The position numbers and the translations under genes were made by a program. The notes beneath the pieces are model-generated. The model was not told where the DNA came from. It searched no databases and saw only the letters and a list, made by a program, of their open reading frames with translations. Shown here one piece after another: positions 44,941-57,125 of a stretch of DNA of 64,000 nucleotides (positions within the stretch are counted from its first letter, which is position 1; each line of letters opens with the position of its first letter). The DNA is from Delphinapterus leucas (Eukaryota; Chordata; Mammalia; Artiodactyla; Monodontidae). The stretch covers positions 21,613,205-21,677,204 of the forward strand of contig NW_022098000.1 in the NCBI RefSeq assembly GCF_002288925.2, given 5' to 3'.

Positions 44941-45974
44941 AAACGTATTTTGTAATATATAATTTTTACTTATGTTGTCATGGGGCCCTTTGTTTTCAAA
45001 GTATAGTTGTACTCAAACTGCAATCACTGAAGAGCTTATCATCATGTGAAAGTTCCGTAAACACTCAGCACCACAAGGGCCAGGAGGGTATGCTTTGTGA
45101 TTACTGTTAAATTCTTCACTCCTTGAATATCATGGCTGGACATGCAAGCAATGAATTAGCATTTGCTGAATAAATGAAAGAATGTCCCTATGCTTTATAA
45201 AGATGTGGGTGTTGTTAATCTTCTTATTTATACGTAAGTCTCCTGAATCTCTTTAAGTCATTTTTTTTTTGGTTCATGATTTTTGTTTCACATGATTTCA
45301 GGTAGTTTTGATCTTGAAATGTTCTCCTCTTACCTTAAAAGAGAAACATTAACTAAGATATATACTAGGTATAATGATGGAACATCATTTCCTTGGTTTT
45401 GTATGACTTTCTTCAAAATTCTGAGAGCCATGTCCTCAAAATTTGTAGATTATTTTTTCCTGAACAGCTTTTCCTCTGTCTCTTCCTCCCCACCCCACTG
45501 CCCCCATCTCTGTTTAGAAACATCTCATTCATCCCCGAAACAGTACCACATTCTTCTGAAGGGCAGCTGGTCTCATGTCCCCCTACACACGCTACCAGAA
45601 TATTTTCTGATGCATTGCTGTCATTGTGCTCCTCTTGGATCAAAGCCCCTGCACTGTGTTCTGCAGGATCCATGTACTCCAGGCTCCAGTGTGGCTCTCA
45701 GCCCAAGATCTAAGTACAACCACGAAATTCAATCAAGTAGAGAATTCCAGACTGGGTCTAAGTAAATCAAAATTTTGCTGAAAAATTACAACTTGGGTAA
45801 AACTGGTACAATTCTTCCTCATAGTCGATTTTTATAAAATACCTTGAGAATCAGGATGTTACATTAGTATTCAGAAATACTCACAGAGGTGAAGGTCAAT
45901 GTCCCTGCAATGCCAGGCACTATTTTTCTTGGTCCTCTGATCTCAGTGCCCAAAACACTAAACAGTCCACTCAC

Positions 45975-46116
45975 TTTTTCAAATGCAGGGAGGTAACGGT
46001 TTGTTGTTCTTTCGCAGATCAGCGTCATCTTGACATCCTTTTGATCAGGTGGGTTCACTGGCAAAAGCATGATCATCTCACCCAAATCTGTCACACCTTC
46101 TGAATACATATCAATC
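45975..46116 (-). pseudogene. GST pseudogene exon 5
   Basis: 142 bases between 'tttttcag' and 'aaa|gtgagt'; frame open. Asp101 and Arg131 counterparts are preserved. It carries changes such as Cys in 'LICERTTNRY'. Confidence 0.9.
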
Positions 46117-46711
46117 CTGAAAAACAAAATGACCAAATTGTCAAATGTCTCCTGCCTTAGATTTTATAGTTTGAGAATGGATAAGAGTGGGACATCAGGA
46201 GGTGATAAAAGTAATTCTCCTCCACTGGGTGCATTTTTCTATGCCAGTCATTCAGTTATGAGTTTTATTAATTTTAACATTTCATTCTAGAACAAGCCAT
46301 TAAGGTAGACATATGTCTAATATTTTGGTTATACACAAATCAAATATAGGGACAAAGCACACCGGTGACCCATCCAGAGTCAGAGGCAAGAGAGAAATGG
46401 GTGAATCACTACAGGTAACCACTGAGACCACACAGGGGGTTTGCCATGTCTGCTGTGGCGTGTTCTGTGCACGGTGTGATGTGTTGGTACCACCTCAGTC
46501 ATGTCCAGAGAGAGTCCTGGCACCACGGTCCCAGTCACATCCCTCTCCCTGTCCCATCCTGTTACACCACCAGGACCATTTAGATGCCCAATATCAGTAG
46601 TTCCTCCAACTATTTCCCACAGAACATGACTCCACAACCGTCTCCACATACGGTTGCCTGGCTCTGGCCTTGTTTGCATTTCTCAAGACTCCACCCAAAA
46701 TATATCGTGAG

Positions 46712-47014
46712 GAGACTTCCCTGGTGGTTCAGTGGTAAAGAATCCGCCTCACAATGCAGAGGGCGCGGTTTGATCCGTGGTCAGGGAACTAAGGTCCCAC
46801 ATGTGGAGGGGCAACTAAGCCCTAGCGCCACAACTAGAGAGCCTGCATACCACAAACTACAGAGCGCACCACTCTGGAACCTGTGCGCCACAACTAGAGA
46901 GAGAAAACCTGCACGTCACAACGTAAGATCCTGTGTGGCACAGCTAAGACCTGATGCAGCCAAAAATAAAATAAAATAAATAAATAAGTAATAAGTAAAT
47001 CTTTAAAAAAAAAC
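46712..47014 (+). repeat. CHR-type SINE, long form, absent from copy 1
   Basis: Forward copy 'gagacttccctggtggttca' ending in (AATA)n and an A tail. 'aaaatatat' occurs on both sides, and copy 1 has no insertion at about 28785-28800. Confidence 0.92.
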
Positions 47015-47114
47015 AAAATATATAATGAAATAGTGCAATTCTTCACACATTTTCAACAATGTATATTCCGGGTGATTTTTTGTTTTTGTTCCAAACAGGG
47101 CTTCCTATAGGAGT

Positions 47115-47690
47115 TTTTTAAAGTAAAACTTTATTGAAATATATTCACATGGTATCATTTTCATCTTTAAAATTGTACTATCATTCTGAAACCATCACCA
47201 CATTCTAATTCCAGAACATTATTTTTATCATTTTATCCAAAAGGAAATCCAGTACCCTTGACAGTCACTCTCCAATTCCTCCACATTCCAGCCCCAGGTA
47301 ACCACTCAACTACTTTCTATTTCTATGGATTTGAGCATCTGGACATTTCATACATTTGGAATCATACAGTATGTGGCCTTTTGTGTCCGGTGTTTTTCAT
47401 TTAGTACTTTTCAAAGTTCATTCATGTTGTCACATGTATTGGTACTTTACTCTTGTTCATGGCTAAAAATATTCCATTGTATGGATGTACCATCCTTTGT
47501 TCATCAATTCATCAGTTGTTGGACATTTTGTTTGCTTCCACTTTTTGAATATTATGATCAACATTGCTGTGCACTTTTGTGTACAAGTTTTAGTGTGGAT
47601 GTATTTTTGACTCTCCTGGGTATGTACTTAGAAGTGGAATTGCTGAGTCATATGGTAACTATATGTGTAACTTTCTGAGTAACTGTTCAC
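47115..47690 (-). repeat. Old L1 3' region (shared by both GST copies)
   Basis: Counterpart of 28885-29480: 'aaactttattgaaatatatt', 'ccattgtatggatgtaccat', 'tgctgagtcatatggtaact'. Present before the duplication. Confidence 0.75.
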
Positions 47691-48312
47691 AGTTCATTAC
47701 ATGATTTTAGTATCAGTCATGTGGCCCCATCACAACAGAGAACAAATTTCCCTCAAATATGCTTGTATTGAATAAATCTGGCTGCTTCAGACATACAGTA
47801 AAATGTTCCAGATAATCCTGGCATCTAGAGGACCAGCCTTTGTTTACTCTGTCAAGTGACCAGTCCATATAAAGGACTGATAAATTAGGTTCCTGGTCAT
47901 TATACTAAAATTTCTGAAACTTAAGAATCAATTCCTTTAGATCCTTCCCTTTCCATTCTTTATCCTCTAGACACTCAGACACTTTGTCCCTTGTCTCTAG
48001 CTGTTGGTGAGTGCCCAGCCTGAGCTCCTGGAGTCATGGTTCCAGCATCCTCCTGGCTTTATAGTTCACCTGTGTTTGGAAACCTCTGTCACTGTACTAT
48101 ATCCATGGACCACATCCTCTTTCATAAGCTCTTGATTCCACTCCAAGTTCCACTCTTCCCTCATCCTCATAGGTCTCTGCTGTACTCAGTTATACCCACT
48201 AAGGTCTATACTGCTGTCGGTCATGATCCGTGTGAGCACATCCTGATCACTCAGAGAAGGACCTAGATCGTTCCTATTAATCATTGATGAAAGAACAGAA
48301 AAAGTACCGTAC

Positions 48313-48445
48313 AGGGCTCTCTCTTTCATGTCTTTCCCATAGAGGTCGTATTTGGTGGCAATGTAGCTGAGAATGGCTCTGGTCTGCACCAGCTTCATCC
48401 CATCAGTTTCAACCATGGGCACTTGCTGGAACATCAAACTCCCTT
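48313..48445 (-). pseudogene. GST pseudogene exon 4
   Basis: 133 bases, same acceptor 'ttcaaaag' and donor 'ccct|gtacgg' as the intact gene. Differs by three visible residue changes (I60T, N73S, N80D in the intact gene's numbering). Confidence 0.9.
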
Positions 48446-49255
48446 CTTTTGAAAGAAGAAAAGAAATATACCCTTCTAGGATGAAAAAATGTTGAAATAA
48501 CTGTAGATATAAAATGAAACACTAAAATGATCTGGAACGCTTAAGCAGGATGGCATTTGGTTTTAGCTTGCTATAGTCCTTCTTTTTCCTATCAATCTGC
48601 CTTTTACTTTTGAACTTATTATTTCATTTCTCTTTTTATTTCCCATTCAGATACATGGGAGGTCCCTTTTAATTCTGTGTCAATTTGTCTTCACGGATAT
48701 TTTAGAAAGAAGTTGGAAGAAGCTGCAGTAGGTTGCCATTTCAAATGGGAAGTTCTCAAGTAAGTCTCACATCATATAAGGCAGGTTTTGAGAGATTTCT
48801 ATGTGGAGGACCCTTTCCCTGCTCACCAATTCCACAATACTGCTAGGATGTTACCTTGTCAAACTTGCCAGAGAAAAGAATTGAAGGCAACTGCTGGGCC
48901 TGTTTCTCCCCTCTTCTTTCTAATGCATTTGTTTTCCTTGGGTGGGAGGGCTGTGTGGCATCCTGAACTGATACAGTCACTCACGGTGCAGAAAGGCAGG
49001 GAGTGCACAGAGACGGCATTCACAGGGCACCGGGGCTGGCTCCTTTAGCAAATACTCAGAGTTCCAGCCCTTCCTAGTCCTGAGTGAGCTGCAAGACCTG
49101 CTCAAGAAGCCCCACCCCTTACCTTTAACCATGCTTCTCCCTCTCCACTGACCCCACTCCCACCATGCACACACATGGCATTGCTGGGGTTCAAACCTCA
49201 ACTTATGACTTGTACTAGATCCTCCCATCAGAGGAATTTAGTTTCTTGGTCTTAC

Positions 49256-49307
49256 CATTTCTTAACTTATCCAAGTCTTCTGAAGTTTCCATAAATATCT
49301 CTTCAAA
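49256..49307 (-). pseudogene. GST pseudogene exon 3
   Basis: 52 bases between 'ctttccag' and 'aatg|gtaaga'; open frame FEEIFMETSEDLDKLRN. Confidence 0.9.
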
Positions 49308-50254
49308 CTGGAAAGCAGAAATAGTGAATGTTTATTATTTCATTCCACAGCATTACTGAGCATGCATTCCACAGCATTTTTGTTATTTCATTCCACAGCA
49401 TGGCCTCTGTCTGGTGCAGACTATGGAGACTGCAGGATTTCTGAGTTTGGCAGGATGATCACACAGAAGACAGTGATCATGGCCACCTGGAAATCTGGAT
49501 TAGAGCCACCAAGATAAAAGCATGGGTTGCAGCACGTAACTGCTTATTTTGCAAGTTCAATTCACCTCCACCCTGCCTCCACCTCTGTCAGTGATTAGGT
49601 AGTGATTTGGGAGGGCGATATCACTGGTGGGAAGGGACTGGGAAGTTCTTCTAGTTATGGAGTTTTAATATCTCTCGAAAGACTTTCTCTCCCTGTGAGA
49701 TCAGGACAAGGTATTGCGTGTCCCCCAGCAAGGGGTATCCATGGGGCCACTGACCCCCAAGATGCTGCCGCCAGGGACCTCTGCTGTATATTACCTCCCT
49801 CCATTCAACTTCATATTTTGAAAAGGAGTCTTGATGGTGAAAAGTTTGAGAATTGGGGGTTTCTAACTTGCTCAGTGGAACAGTTTATTGTGGCTCTACA
49901 TGATCCCATAGGGTCAGACTACACAGACAGTGAGGTGTGTGGGCAACAATTTATAAAGCACCCAGTTCAAGACAACATAAGGGATGGTGGGTGGTCACTG
50001 TGGGAGGGTGGCCGAGGTAGGATGGGACTAGCTGGTGTGATGTTGCTTGTGAGACCGATGGAGATGGGGTTGTGAGGATCTGCCTCTGGGCCCAGAGAAC
50101 CCAGAAGTCCCGACCAAGAGCCTCTGGTAAGCCTTGTCCCACACCCTCCTCTGTCGGGCTGGGCTGAAGAAAAGGAGGCCTGGGATCCTCTCAAAATCCC
50201 CCCCTACTTCAGCCTCCTGTGCTGAACTCATCCTGCCTGGGAGCTCTGAACACA

Positions 50255-50430
50255 TCCTTGAACCCCAAAGCTGGACCACAGCGAAAACTGTGGGTTGCTG
50301 ATTTATAGAAATTAAACAACCTAAACTGGCACTGTTGGAATTTTTATGTACTTGTTTCTTCATGAACTTGATAACGGACAAGGCTAATGTCCTGTGCATT
50401 CATGAAGCAATCGAGAAAGTGTAATCCCGA
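50255..50430. other. Extra ~175 bp in GST copy 2
   Basis: Flanks 'gagctctgaacaca' and 'ggcttaggtaaac' are adjacent in copy 1 (about 32303-32325) but separated here. The extra text has no SINE or L1 signature. It is either an insertion here or a deletion in copy 1. Confidence 0.8.
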
Positions 50431-50732
50431 GGCTTAGGTAAACATTCTGTTAGGAGGCTAAGAGAGCACACTAGAGGTTCCCTTTGCAGGACAACACCTC
50501 ATCTGAAACCCTCCTTTGCTGCTTGCTCTCCCCTGAGGGACCAGATCTCTGGAGTCTGTCCATGACTCCCTCCCCCAGGAAACCAGCACAGAGTTGCTGT
50601 GTCCTTCTGACCTGAGTTAAGATGTGCTTTTCTCAGTGACACCTCTAGAGGGAAGCACTCAACAGAGTCCCACATGTGCTCCAGGGAATATGGCATTTTA
50701 ACACTGTAAAATGCTTGGGTGTCCTCCTAGAT

Positions 50733-50800
50733 GCCACCATCCTGCCTCATGCGTTGACATAGTGAAGCTTGGGCTTTCCTGCCATATTAGCAGTCCCTCA
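50733..50800 (-). pseudogene. GST pseudogene exon 2 remnant with stop
   Basis: Start codon and Tyr9 are kept, but Phe10 is Val, Gly12 is Ala and codon 13 is TGA. Sequence equivalent to copy-1 positions about 32618-33523 is missing, which removes the donor and joins exon directly to intron text 'tcctcctagatgc'. Confidence 0.88.
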
Positions 50801-51542
50801 GTTACCGTGAAGCTGGATGAATCAGACCACAGAAGCAAACTGCACTTTATAACGTATGTTCGAACAGAAGGGGTTGTGTCTGCCTTCTTTATGGCGGCAT
50901 TGGAGGGGTCCCATGTGGTTCTTCCTTGGACCAAATTCTCACCTATCAGTGGGCATCATTGTGAAATTGCACCAAACCAAGTCTCAGATTGCATCTGTCC
51001 TCACTCTGAGGACATAAACAGAGAAGCTTTGTTCTTACACAGCTGTCACCTTAGGCCTGTGAGGGGCTTTGAAACCAGAAAACTTCACTTACAGAGAGGA
51101 GCAGGGAGCAGTGGCAGTCTTTGGCTGCCATTATGCACTTGTTCAAAAACATTAACTGGGGCTGAATCCTGCCTTAACTGTCCCCAAACCCTTCTAACTT
51201 CTCTCCACAGAAGAGGAAGCTCATTCCTTTTTTTCTATTGGAATTCTATATTTTTTCACTGCTGGGTGAATTTTATTTTACCATCTAGAGAAAGAGATGT
51301 TAGTACATTACCTTTATAGTATATGGAAAGGAACTAACATATGTTTAGTGTCTACCACATAGTGGGCATTTCTCATTTTTATCCTCATTTCATCTTCATA
51401 AAAACTAGTTGAGGTAAATTCTGTTATTATTCTAAGTTTACAGTTGAGGATTTTGATGTCTCTAGAGGTTAAGCGGCTAGCCTAAAACAAGTGGGGAACC
51501 TATTGCACTTTTATTTGACACCAATGTCTTGGAACTTCTCCA

Positions 51543-51730
51543 TACCAGTGTTTGCCAACTATGGGTTGTGGCCCATTGTGGACTGTGAAATCAACACAAC
51601 GGGTTCTAATTACCATTTTTCAATTGCAATATAATAATAAATACCAGGGTGTATCATACATAGTAAGGCTAAGTAATTTTTGCTAAAACTTTCATTTTAG
51701 TTACAGTTATGTTGTGTGTGAGTGTCTGTA
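51543..51730. mobile_element. Old hAT-like DNA transposon fragment (shared)
   Basis: 'tgccaactatgggttgtggc', 'ccattgtggactgtgaaatc' resemble an old nonautonomous hAT element. The counterpart in copy 1 is at about 34655-34860. Confidence 0.45.
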
Positions 51731-51834
51731 ACAGAGAAGACCAAGCCTGGCCCAGGCTAGAAATGCAAACCCATGGGTCAAAATATCTGTGTTAGCAAAA
51801 ATTGGGCAAGCTGGAAACTGCTAGGTGAGCCAAC

Positions 51835-52133
51835 ATAGGTTGTGAAAGAATTCACAGAAATATTAGCAAGGAGAGAAAAGAGAGTTTTTATTTACTTTCC
51901 AAGGGAAGAAAGGGGCCAGACACGTAGAGCGGCATCGGCACAGAAGGGTGGGAGTTTGAGTCTTTTATTGGGCTTCAAAGGGCAAGGTGCAGGAAAAGGG
52001 TGTGGGTTTATGTCTATTCTGCTCCACAGCAGTGCCCAGGCTGGCTGTGTCTCTACAGGATGTGGATTTTCAGAGAATAGACTTGCAGTCTTCAGTAATT
52101 TTCCAGTTCTCGGGTGACTGAAAGAGATTTATA
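51835..52133 (-). mobile_element. Solo LTR-like fragment
   Basis: Read on the minus strand it has an AATAAA-type signal ('gcccaataaaag'), a C/T-rich stretch and the end 'ctaatatttctgtgaattct', which are usual in the R-U5 part of endogenous retrovirus LTRs. No internal retroviral genes are visible around it. Confidence 0.5.
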
Positions 52134-52205
52134 GTGGCCCTTGATAGGCACTACTCTATTGTGAACAGTGTTAGATGGGTTTACAGAAACCAAAAGCAAA
52201 AACCA

Positions 52206-52328
52206 GGGACTTCCCTGGCTGTCCAGTGGTTAAGGCTTCACCTTCCAATGCAGGGGGTGCAGGTTCGATCCCTGTTCAGGGAGCTAAGATCCCACATGCC
52301 TGCCGGCCAAAAAACCAAAACATAAAAC
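52206..52328 (+). repeat. Short tRNA-head SINE
   Basis: Forward copy 'gggacttccctggctgtcca', '...tgcaggttcgatccctg', with an A-rich tail. Confidence 0.92.
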
Positions 52329-52438
52329 AGAAGCAATATTGTAACAAATTCAATAAAGGCTTTAAAAATGGTCCACATTAAAAAAATATATTAAAAAACA
52401 AAACAAAGTCTTGACTGAGGAAAAGCAAGAAGACGTAA

Positions 52439-52652
52439 TTTTTTTTTTTTTTTTTTTTTGCATTACATGGGCATCTCACCGTTGTGACCTCTCCCGTTGC
52501 GGAGCACAGGCTCCGGAAGCGCAGGCCCAGCGACCATGGCTCACAGGCCCAGCTGCTCCGCGGCATGTGGGATCTTCCCAGACCGGGGCACGAGCCCGCG
52601 TCCCCTGCTTCGGCAAGCGGACTCTCAAGCACTGCGCCACCAGGGAAGCCCC
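52439..52652 (-). repeat. CHR-type SINE, short form, with target duplication
   Basis: Reverse copy with a 21-base T run. 'agacgtaat' precedes it (52431) and follows it (52653). Confidence 0.94.
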
Positions 52653-55323
52653 AGACGTAATATTTTAATCCAAGCTCCTCTTATTATTTTGAAATATTGT
52701 TTCCTTAACTATAACCCAGACCCCTAAGCTTCGTCTGCAATGTTAAGGGCTGGTGCTGGGACTCTCTACTAATTTTACCTTAAAATCAAATTAAACTGTA
52801 GAAGCAACACACTTCATAAAACTGGTACTTCTCTAACTTTTTGATTATTCAGATATTATCAAATATATATATATGGCTTGTACAAATACTTAATAAAAAT
52901 AAAGATTAAATATATACATCAATTTCAGCTTTTTTTTTTCCCATTTGGGAAAAAATACCGCTGAAAAATTCAATTTCCTCTCTCACTGAGTTGCCAACAG
53001 GGATAGAATCGGCTTTCTTGCCTCTGCTAACCTCTAGTGGTGTCAGCAACTGTGGTTAAAAAGAACAGAAAAAGCAGGTGGAAATGGAAGGGAAAAAAGA
53101 CACGCTCCTTGTGGAATGCATGGAAATCCCAAACACGTTTTAGTTAGAAATGCAGTTTAGACCACTGACACGAAAACTCATTGATTGGTGGCGGTTAAAT
53201 ACCGTTTCCTCTCAAACAAAAGGTTGCCATAGTTGCAAAAATAACAATCATGTCATTACCACATTTTAACCTGGGAAGCAACTAGAGTAAAGAATCTCAA
53301 CCTAAATTTGCAACCCAGGAACTGCCTAAATCAGAGCTGAATTCAGGGCAGACCAGTAACAGATGTTATGTGGAGGCAGCCCTGGTTTATATCGTTAAGT
53401 GCAGTTCACATCCCGTTCTCTGGAGTTGTTACTGGAGAAGGGTATGGACCCAAGGACAACAGTTATGAAGAGGTAATCAAGGCCGCCAGGGAGGTGGAGC
53501 GGTGATGCATTTTGTTCCAGGCACTATCTATATGCTGTTGCGAGGACCAATACCCTCATTCTACAGGGAAGGAGACAGAGGCTCAGAAAGATAAAACTTG
53601 CTTCGTCGCCAATATGGCAGAGCCAGACGCCAGGTCTTTCTGATGCCAGTTTCACCATATGCCTCTCACCCTCAGTGGAAGAAAGGAAGCAAGCCATGAA
53701 CTGGGGTTTGAAACATGTACCAAAGCCACCACCACTGGGAGCATGTGAGGGTCTCAAATATAAAGCAGGCAGAGATAGACCGGGAGGTGGACTGGGTAGC
53801 CCAGGACTTTGACTCCTGAGAAGATAAAATACAGGACACAGGCAACACTTCGGACACACTTGTACCGAAAAACGATTTGTTGCTTATCTGAAATGCAAAT
53901 TTAACTGGCATCTTGGACTTCTATTGGCTAAATCTACAACCCTACTCCTGGGTACCTTTTGTGTCTGGTTAGTTTGAGTCGGAGGCAGGGTCTTGGAATT
54001 GTCCTTAATAAGCAAATGCTTGATGATTCCTATGGTATAGACAGCAAACAGGGGATGAAAGAAGACAGAACATTCTCACACCTGTGGGGGTCACATTCTA
54101 CATGGGGAGCCGAGACTGTGTTTGTCTGGAAAGATGAGTAAGGATACAAGGCCGTGTCTAAAACGTCAGTGGGCGCATAGATACATGAGATCTTGTTAGG
54201 ATGCAGATCCTGATTCAGCAGGTCTGGGGCCAGGCCTGAGACTCTGCCTTTCAGCTCCTAGGGGCTCCCCACGCCGCTGGTCTGGGGCCGCACTTGAGGG
54301 ATAAGCGTGTACCATGTGAGTAGTTCAGACCCGAGTGCTCTCCAGATGGAGCCGTCCACGCCACGATGGGTGGGAGACACTGGGGCCTGCGGCTGAAGTC
54401 TCAAGAATCGGGGTTTCAGACACAGCGTTCTGCTTTGATTACAGTCAGGCTGTTGGTCTTAATCTTTCGCTTTGGGCAAGAGACACACAAGGCACTGTTC
54501 AGCCAGAATTGTTGACCTCGGGGTGTTATCTCTTTTCTATCAGCGATTTCTGCAGTGTTCTGACACGTGAGGCAGAACATTTATTTTCCGGCAGATACCT
54601 GTGTTAAAGGATGCAGACATCTCATTTCATCTTTCTGTCACTAGAGTAAAGCACCCCCTTCCCCACAGTCCCACTTTTCAATGCTTAATTCTTTTTGAAT
54701 TACAGGGAGCAGGCCTGAACTGTGGGCCCAGACCTAGAGAGACTCCTAGGGGGCAAACCCCAAATGCAGGAGGGCCAGGCAGGCATTTGGGAGCAGACAG
54801 ACTTCCCTGCCCTGGACCAGCCGCCGTGCTGCCACCAGACGTGTCTCTGTTGTGGATTTCTAGGCCTCCTAGCTCATACTGGCCGACTTGGAGGCAGCTG
54901 TCATCTTCAGGGTCATCAGCACAAATCTCTACTCCCCGTTGCAGGTTTGGAAGGAGAGAAAAACTGAGATTTACGGAGGAGGGTCTGCTATGCGCCAAGC
55001 ATTGAGCCTAAATCCACCATTGGATTCACAAACTCGCCTGATTTTTAACTTTTGTTAAATTCATTTCATGTGTGTGAATAAACATCTGTCTTTAGAGTTT
55101 ATAGACAAACCGGACACTGCAAGGGTATCTTTTTGCTCTTCTTGATGTAGATTCCCTGATTAAACGAAGATGATTTTGGAAATTGTTCAGGTAGGGGATA
55201 ATCCTTCACATGAAAAAGGCTTTGTAATTCCATTCCCCAGGAGAGACTAGGGCTGCCCCTCCCTTTTGGCGGATCATAGAGAGAGGTCTGAGGATGGGCA
55301 ACACACCAGGAAAGAGGCACTAC
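52653..55323. other. Intergenic, unassigned with old repeat scraps
   Basis: No gene recognised. About 53500-53640 is a reverse MIR-like scrap ('ttccaggcactatctatatg', 'agacagaggctcagaaag'). About 54190-54300 is a MER20-like hAT fragment ('gattcagcaggtctggggcc'). The open frames between 54600 and 55000 show no family features. Confidence 0.45.
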
Positions 55324-55850
55324 TGTCTTGTAATAAGGAAGAACAAACCTGACTCCATATTAGATCTGGTCCTTTTCGTGTGCTTAGTCATGCTGGCTCT
55401 GCACCTTTTGTAAAAGACTGTTGCCTGTAGGCTGAAATACACAGGATAGACCGTTCTCAAGACTCTGACCTTTGAAAGTATGGCACTTTTCCATTCATAC
55501 AGAGATAAAAAGTTACAGAACAGACAACAATATTTGTCTTGTTGGAGATGTACAAGAACACTGTGACCAGACCTACATGGACAGCTGCAAGAACAAAGGC
55601 TTCACATCCCTGCTGGGGACTGGCCAGCACCAAGAAGTCTGCAGCCACCAGCCACACCTCTCCCCTTTTGGTATAAAAGAAGCCTGAATTCTAACTCAGG
55701 TAAGATGGTTCTTTGGGACACTAGTCCACCATCTTCTGGTCTGCTGGCTTTCTGAATAAAGTCTCTATTCCTTGTCCCAACACCTCATCTCTCGATTTAT
55801 TGCCCTGTTGTGTAGCGAGCAGTATGAGCTTGGACTCAGTAACAGTAACA
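55324..55850 (+). mobile_element. ERV LTR
   Basis: Begins 'tgtcttgtaataagg' after a purine-rich 'caggaaagaggca' and ends 'cttggactcagtaaca'. Inside are a TATA-like 'ggtataaaag' (about 55671), an AATAAA ('ctgaataaagtct', about 55755) and a U5-like 'gttgtgtagcgagcag'. This is the layout of a gammaretrovirus-like LTR. About 45 bases upstream ('atcatagagagaggtctga...') are shared with the LTR at 63784, so they are probably the 3' edge of internal proviral sequence. No gag, pol or env is visible. Confidence 0.72.
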
Positions 55851-56829
55851 CCACCACCACTACCAGGGAAGTGAAAGTGAATCACCCACCCCCCTCTTCC
55901 CACCCTGGGCCACCAGTCTAGAGGACCTGCTTATTAGAATGCCCTCACCAGAGGCTAGGCCAAGCAAGGAGGTCCCTGCAGGGCTGGACTCAATGCCATC
56001 AGAAGTCATGCTGTGAAACGAGATGGAATGCTCTCTCCCCAACGATTTCTGGATCTTTTTAAAGCCTTGTGTTTTATAATCATTTTTTATTAACTTTGGA
56101 AGAAGAAGGCGCCTTGGCCCTGGCAGGAGCAAGCCTGGCTTCTTCCCCTTGTCCGGGTCCTGGCTCTGGGAATCTCAGTCCTCAGGCTTCTCAGGGCCTC
56201 AATTTCCTCACCTGTGCAAACTCAAATGATCCTATGCCTCTTGGAATGTTGTTGAAAGGATTAAATCATATAATAGATATAGAGCACCTGGAAGAGAGCC
56301 TGGTCCATAGAATATGCCTGGTAAATGTTACTTTTTTCTCATGACCTTTGTCTAAAGCAATCTCTAATCTCAGTGTGGTGTAGTTACAGCATGAGGGACC
56401 CTTGATCCCTGATATATCCATACCTATTTCCTGATACCTGAAATTCCTTTTTGAAGGGACAAAGCTTTTACTATAGTTAAATACGAGGCATAAAGGACAA
56501 ACTGTAGAGAGGTTACATAAATCTGAGAACTAATTGTGAAGGGGAAGAGGGCTGTGGTTAGAGAATCCAGAAAGAACAGGATCCCAGATAATGGTGATGG
56601 CTGCACTACAGTGTAAATGTGTTTTGTGCCACTGAAATGTACACTTAAACATGGTTAAAACAGCAAATTTTAAGTCATGCATATTTTACCACCATAAAAC
56701 ACACATAAGAGACATATATACAAACCAGAGATATCTGTTATTTTATAAGAAGAAAATAATTTCCAGGAGGACCAGAATGCTCCTGACACACCAACACACC
56801 CTTAACCCTGGAGAAAAATCTACAAGGGA

Positions 56830-57125
56830 AGCTGTGATGGACTTAGAGAATGAACTTATGGTTACCGGGGGGGGGGGGAAGGGTGGAGGGAAGGGATAAT
56901 TAGGGAGTTTGGGATTGACATGTACACACTGCTATTAAAAACGGATAACCAGCAAGGACCTACCATAGGAACTCTGCTTAATGCTATGTGGCAGCCCGGA
57001 TGGGAGGGGAGTTACGGGGAGAACGGATGCGTGTATACGTAGGGCTGAGTCGCTTTGCAAGTGCACAGCATTGTTAATTGGCTATACTCCAATACAAAAT
57101 TTTAAAAGTTAAAAAAAAAAAAAGA
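56830..57125 (+). repeat. L1 3' end fragment
   Basis: 'agagaatgaacttatggtta', a G run, 'gacatgtacacactgctatt', 'aaccagcaaggacctacca', 'ttggctatactccaatacaa' and an A tail: a cetartiodactyl L1 3' end in forward orientation. Confidence 0.88.

Larger units (their letters stand above)
45975..50785 (-). pseudogene. Alpha-class GST pseudogene (exons 2-5 remnants)
   Basis: Paralog of the intact GST at 24.7-33.6 kb. Exon 5 (45975-46116), exon 4 (48313-48445) and exon 3 (49256-49307) keep exact sizes, splice sites and open frames ([57 protein letters not shown]). Exon 2 is broken: after ATG at 50785-50783 it reads [12 protein letters not shown] then TGA (50749-50747, codon 13), and a deletion has removed its last ~11 codons and the splice donor. 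Exons 6 and 7 are absent; L1 and SINE fragments occupy 42.83-43.95 kb where they would be expected. No functional GST can be made. Confidence 0.92.
43950..51700. repeat. Segmental duplication, copy 2 (carries GSTA pseudogene)
   Basis: Matches 25965-34900 in order and orientation, with exons 5, 4, 3 and part of 2 and the intervening introns. Differences are SINE insertions, a deletion of about 0.9 kb at exon 2, an extra ~175 bp at 50255-50430, and the absence of the 351-bp tandem unit. Confidence 0.88.

Noticed and set aside
45975..49307. A second functional GST gene, given clean exons 3-5
   Set aside because: Exon 2 has a stop and no donor, and exons 6-7 are missing.
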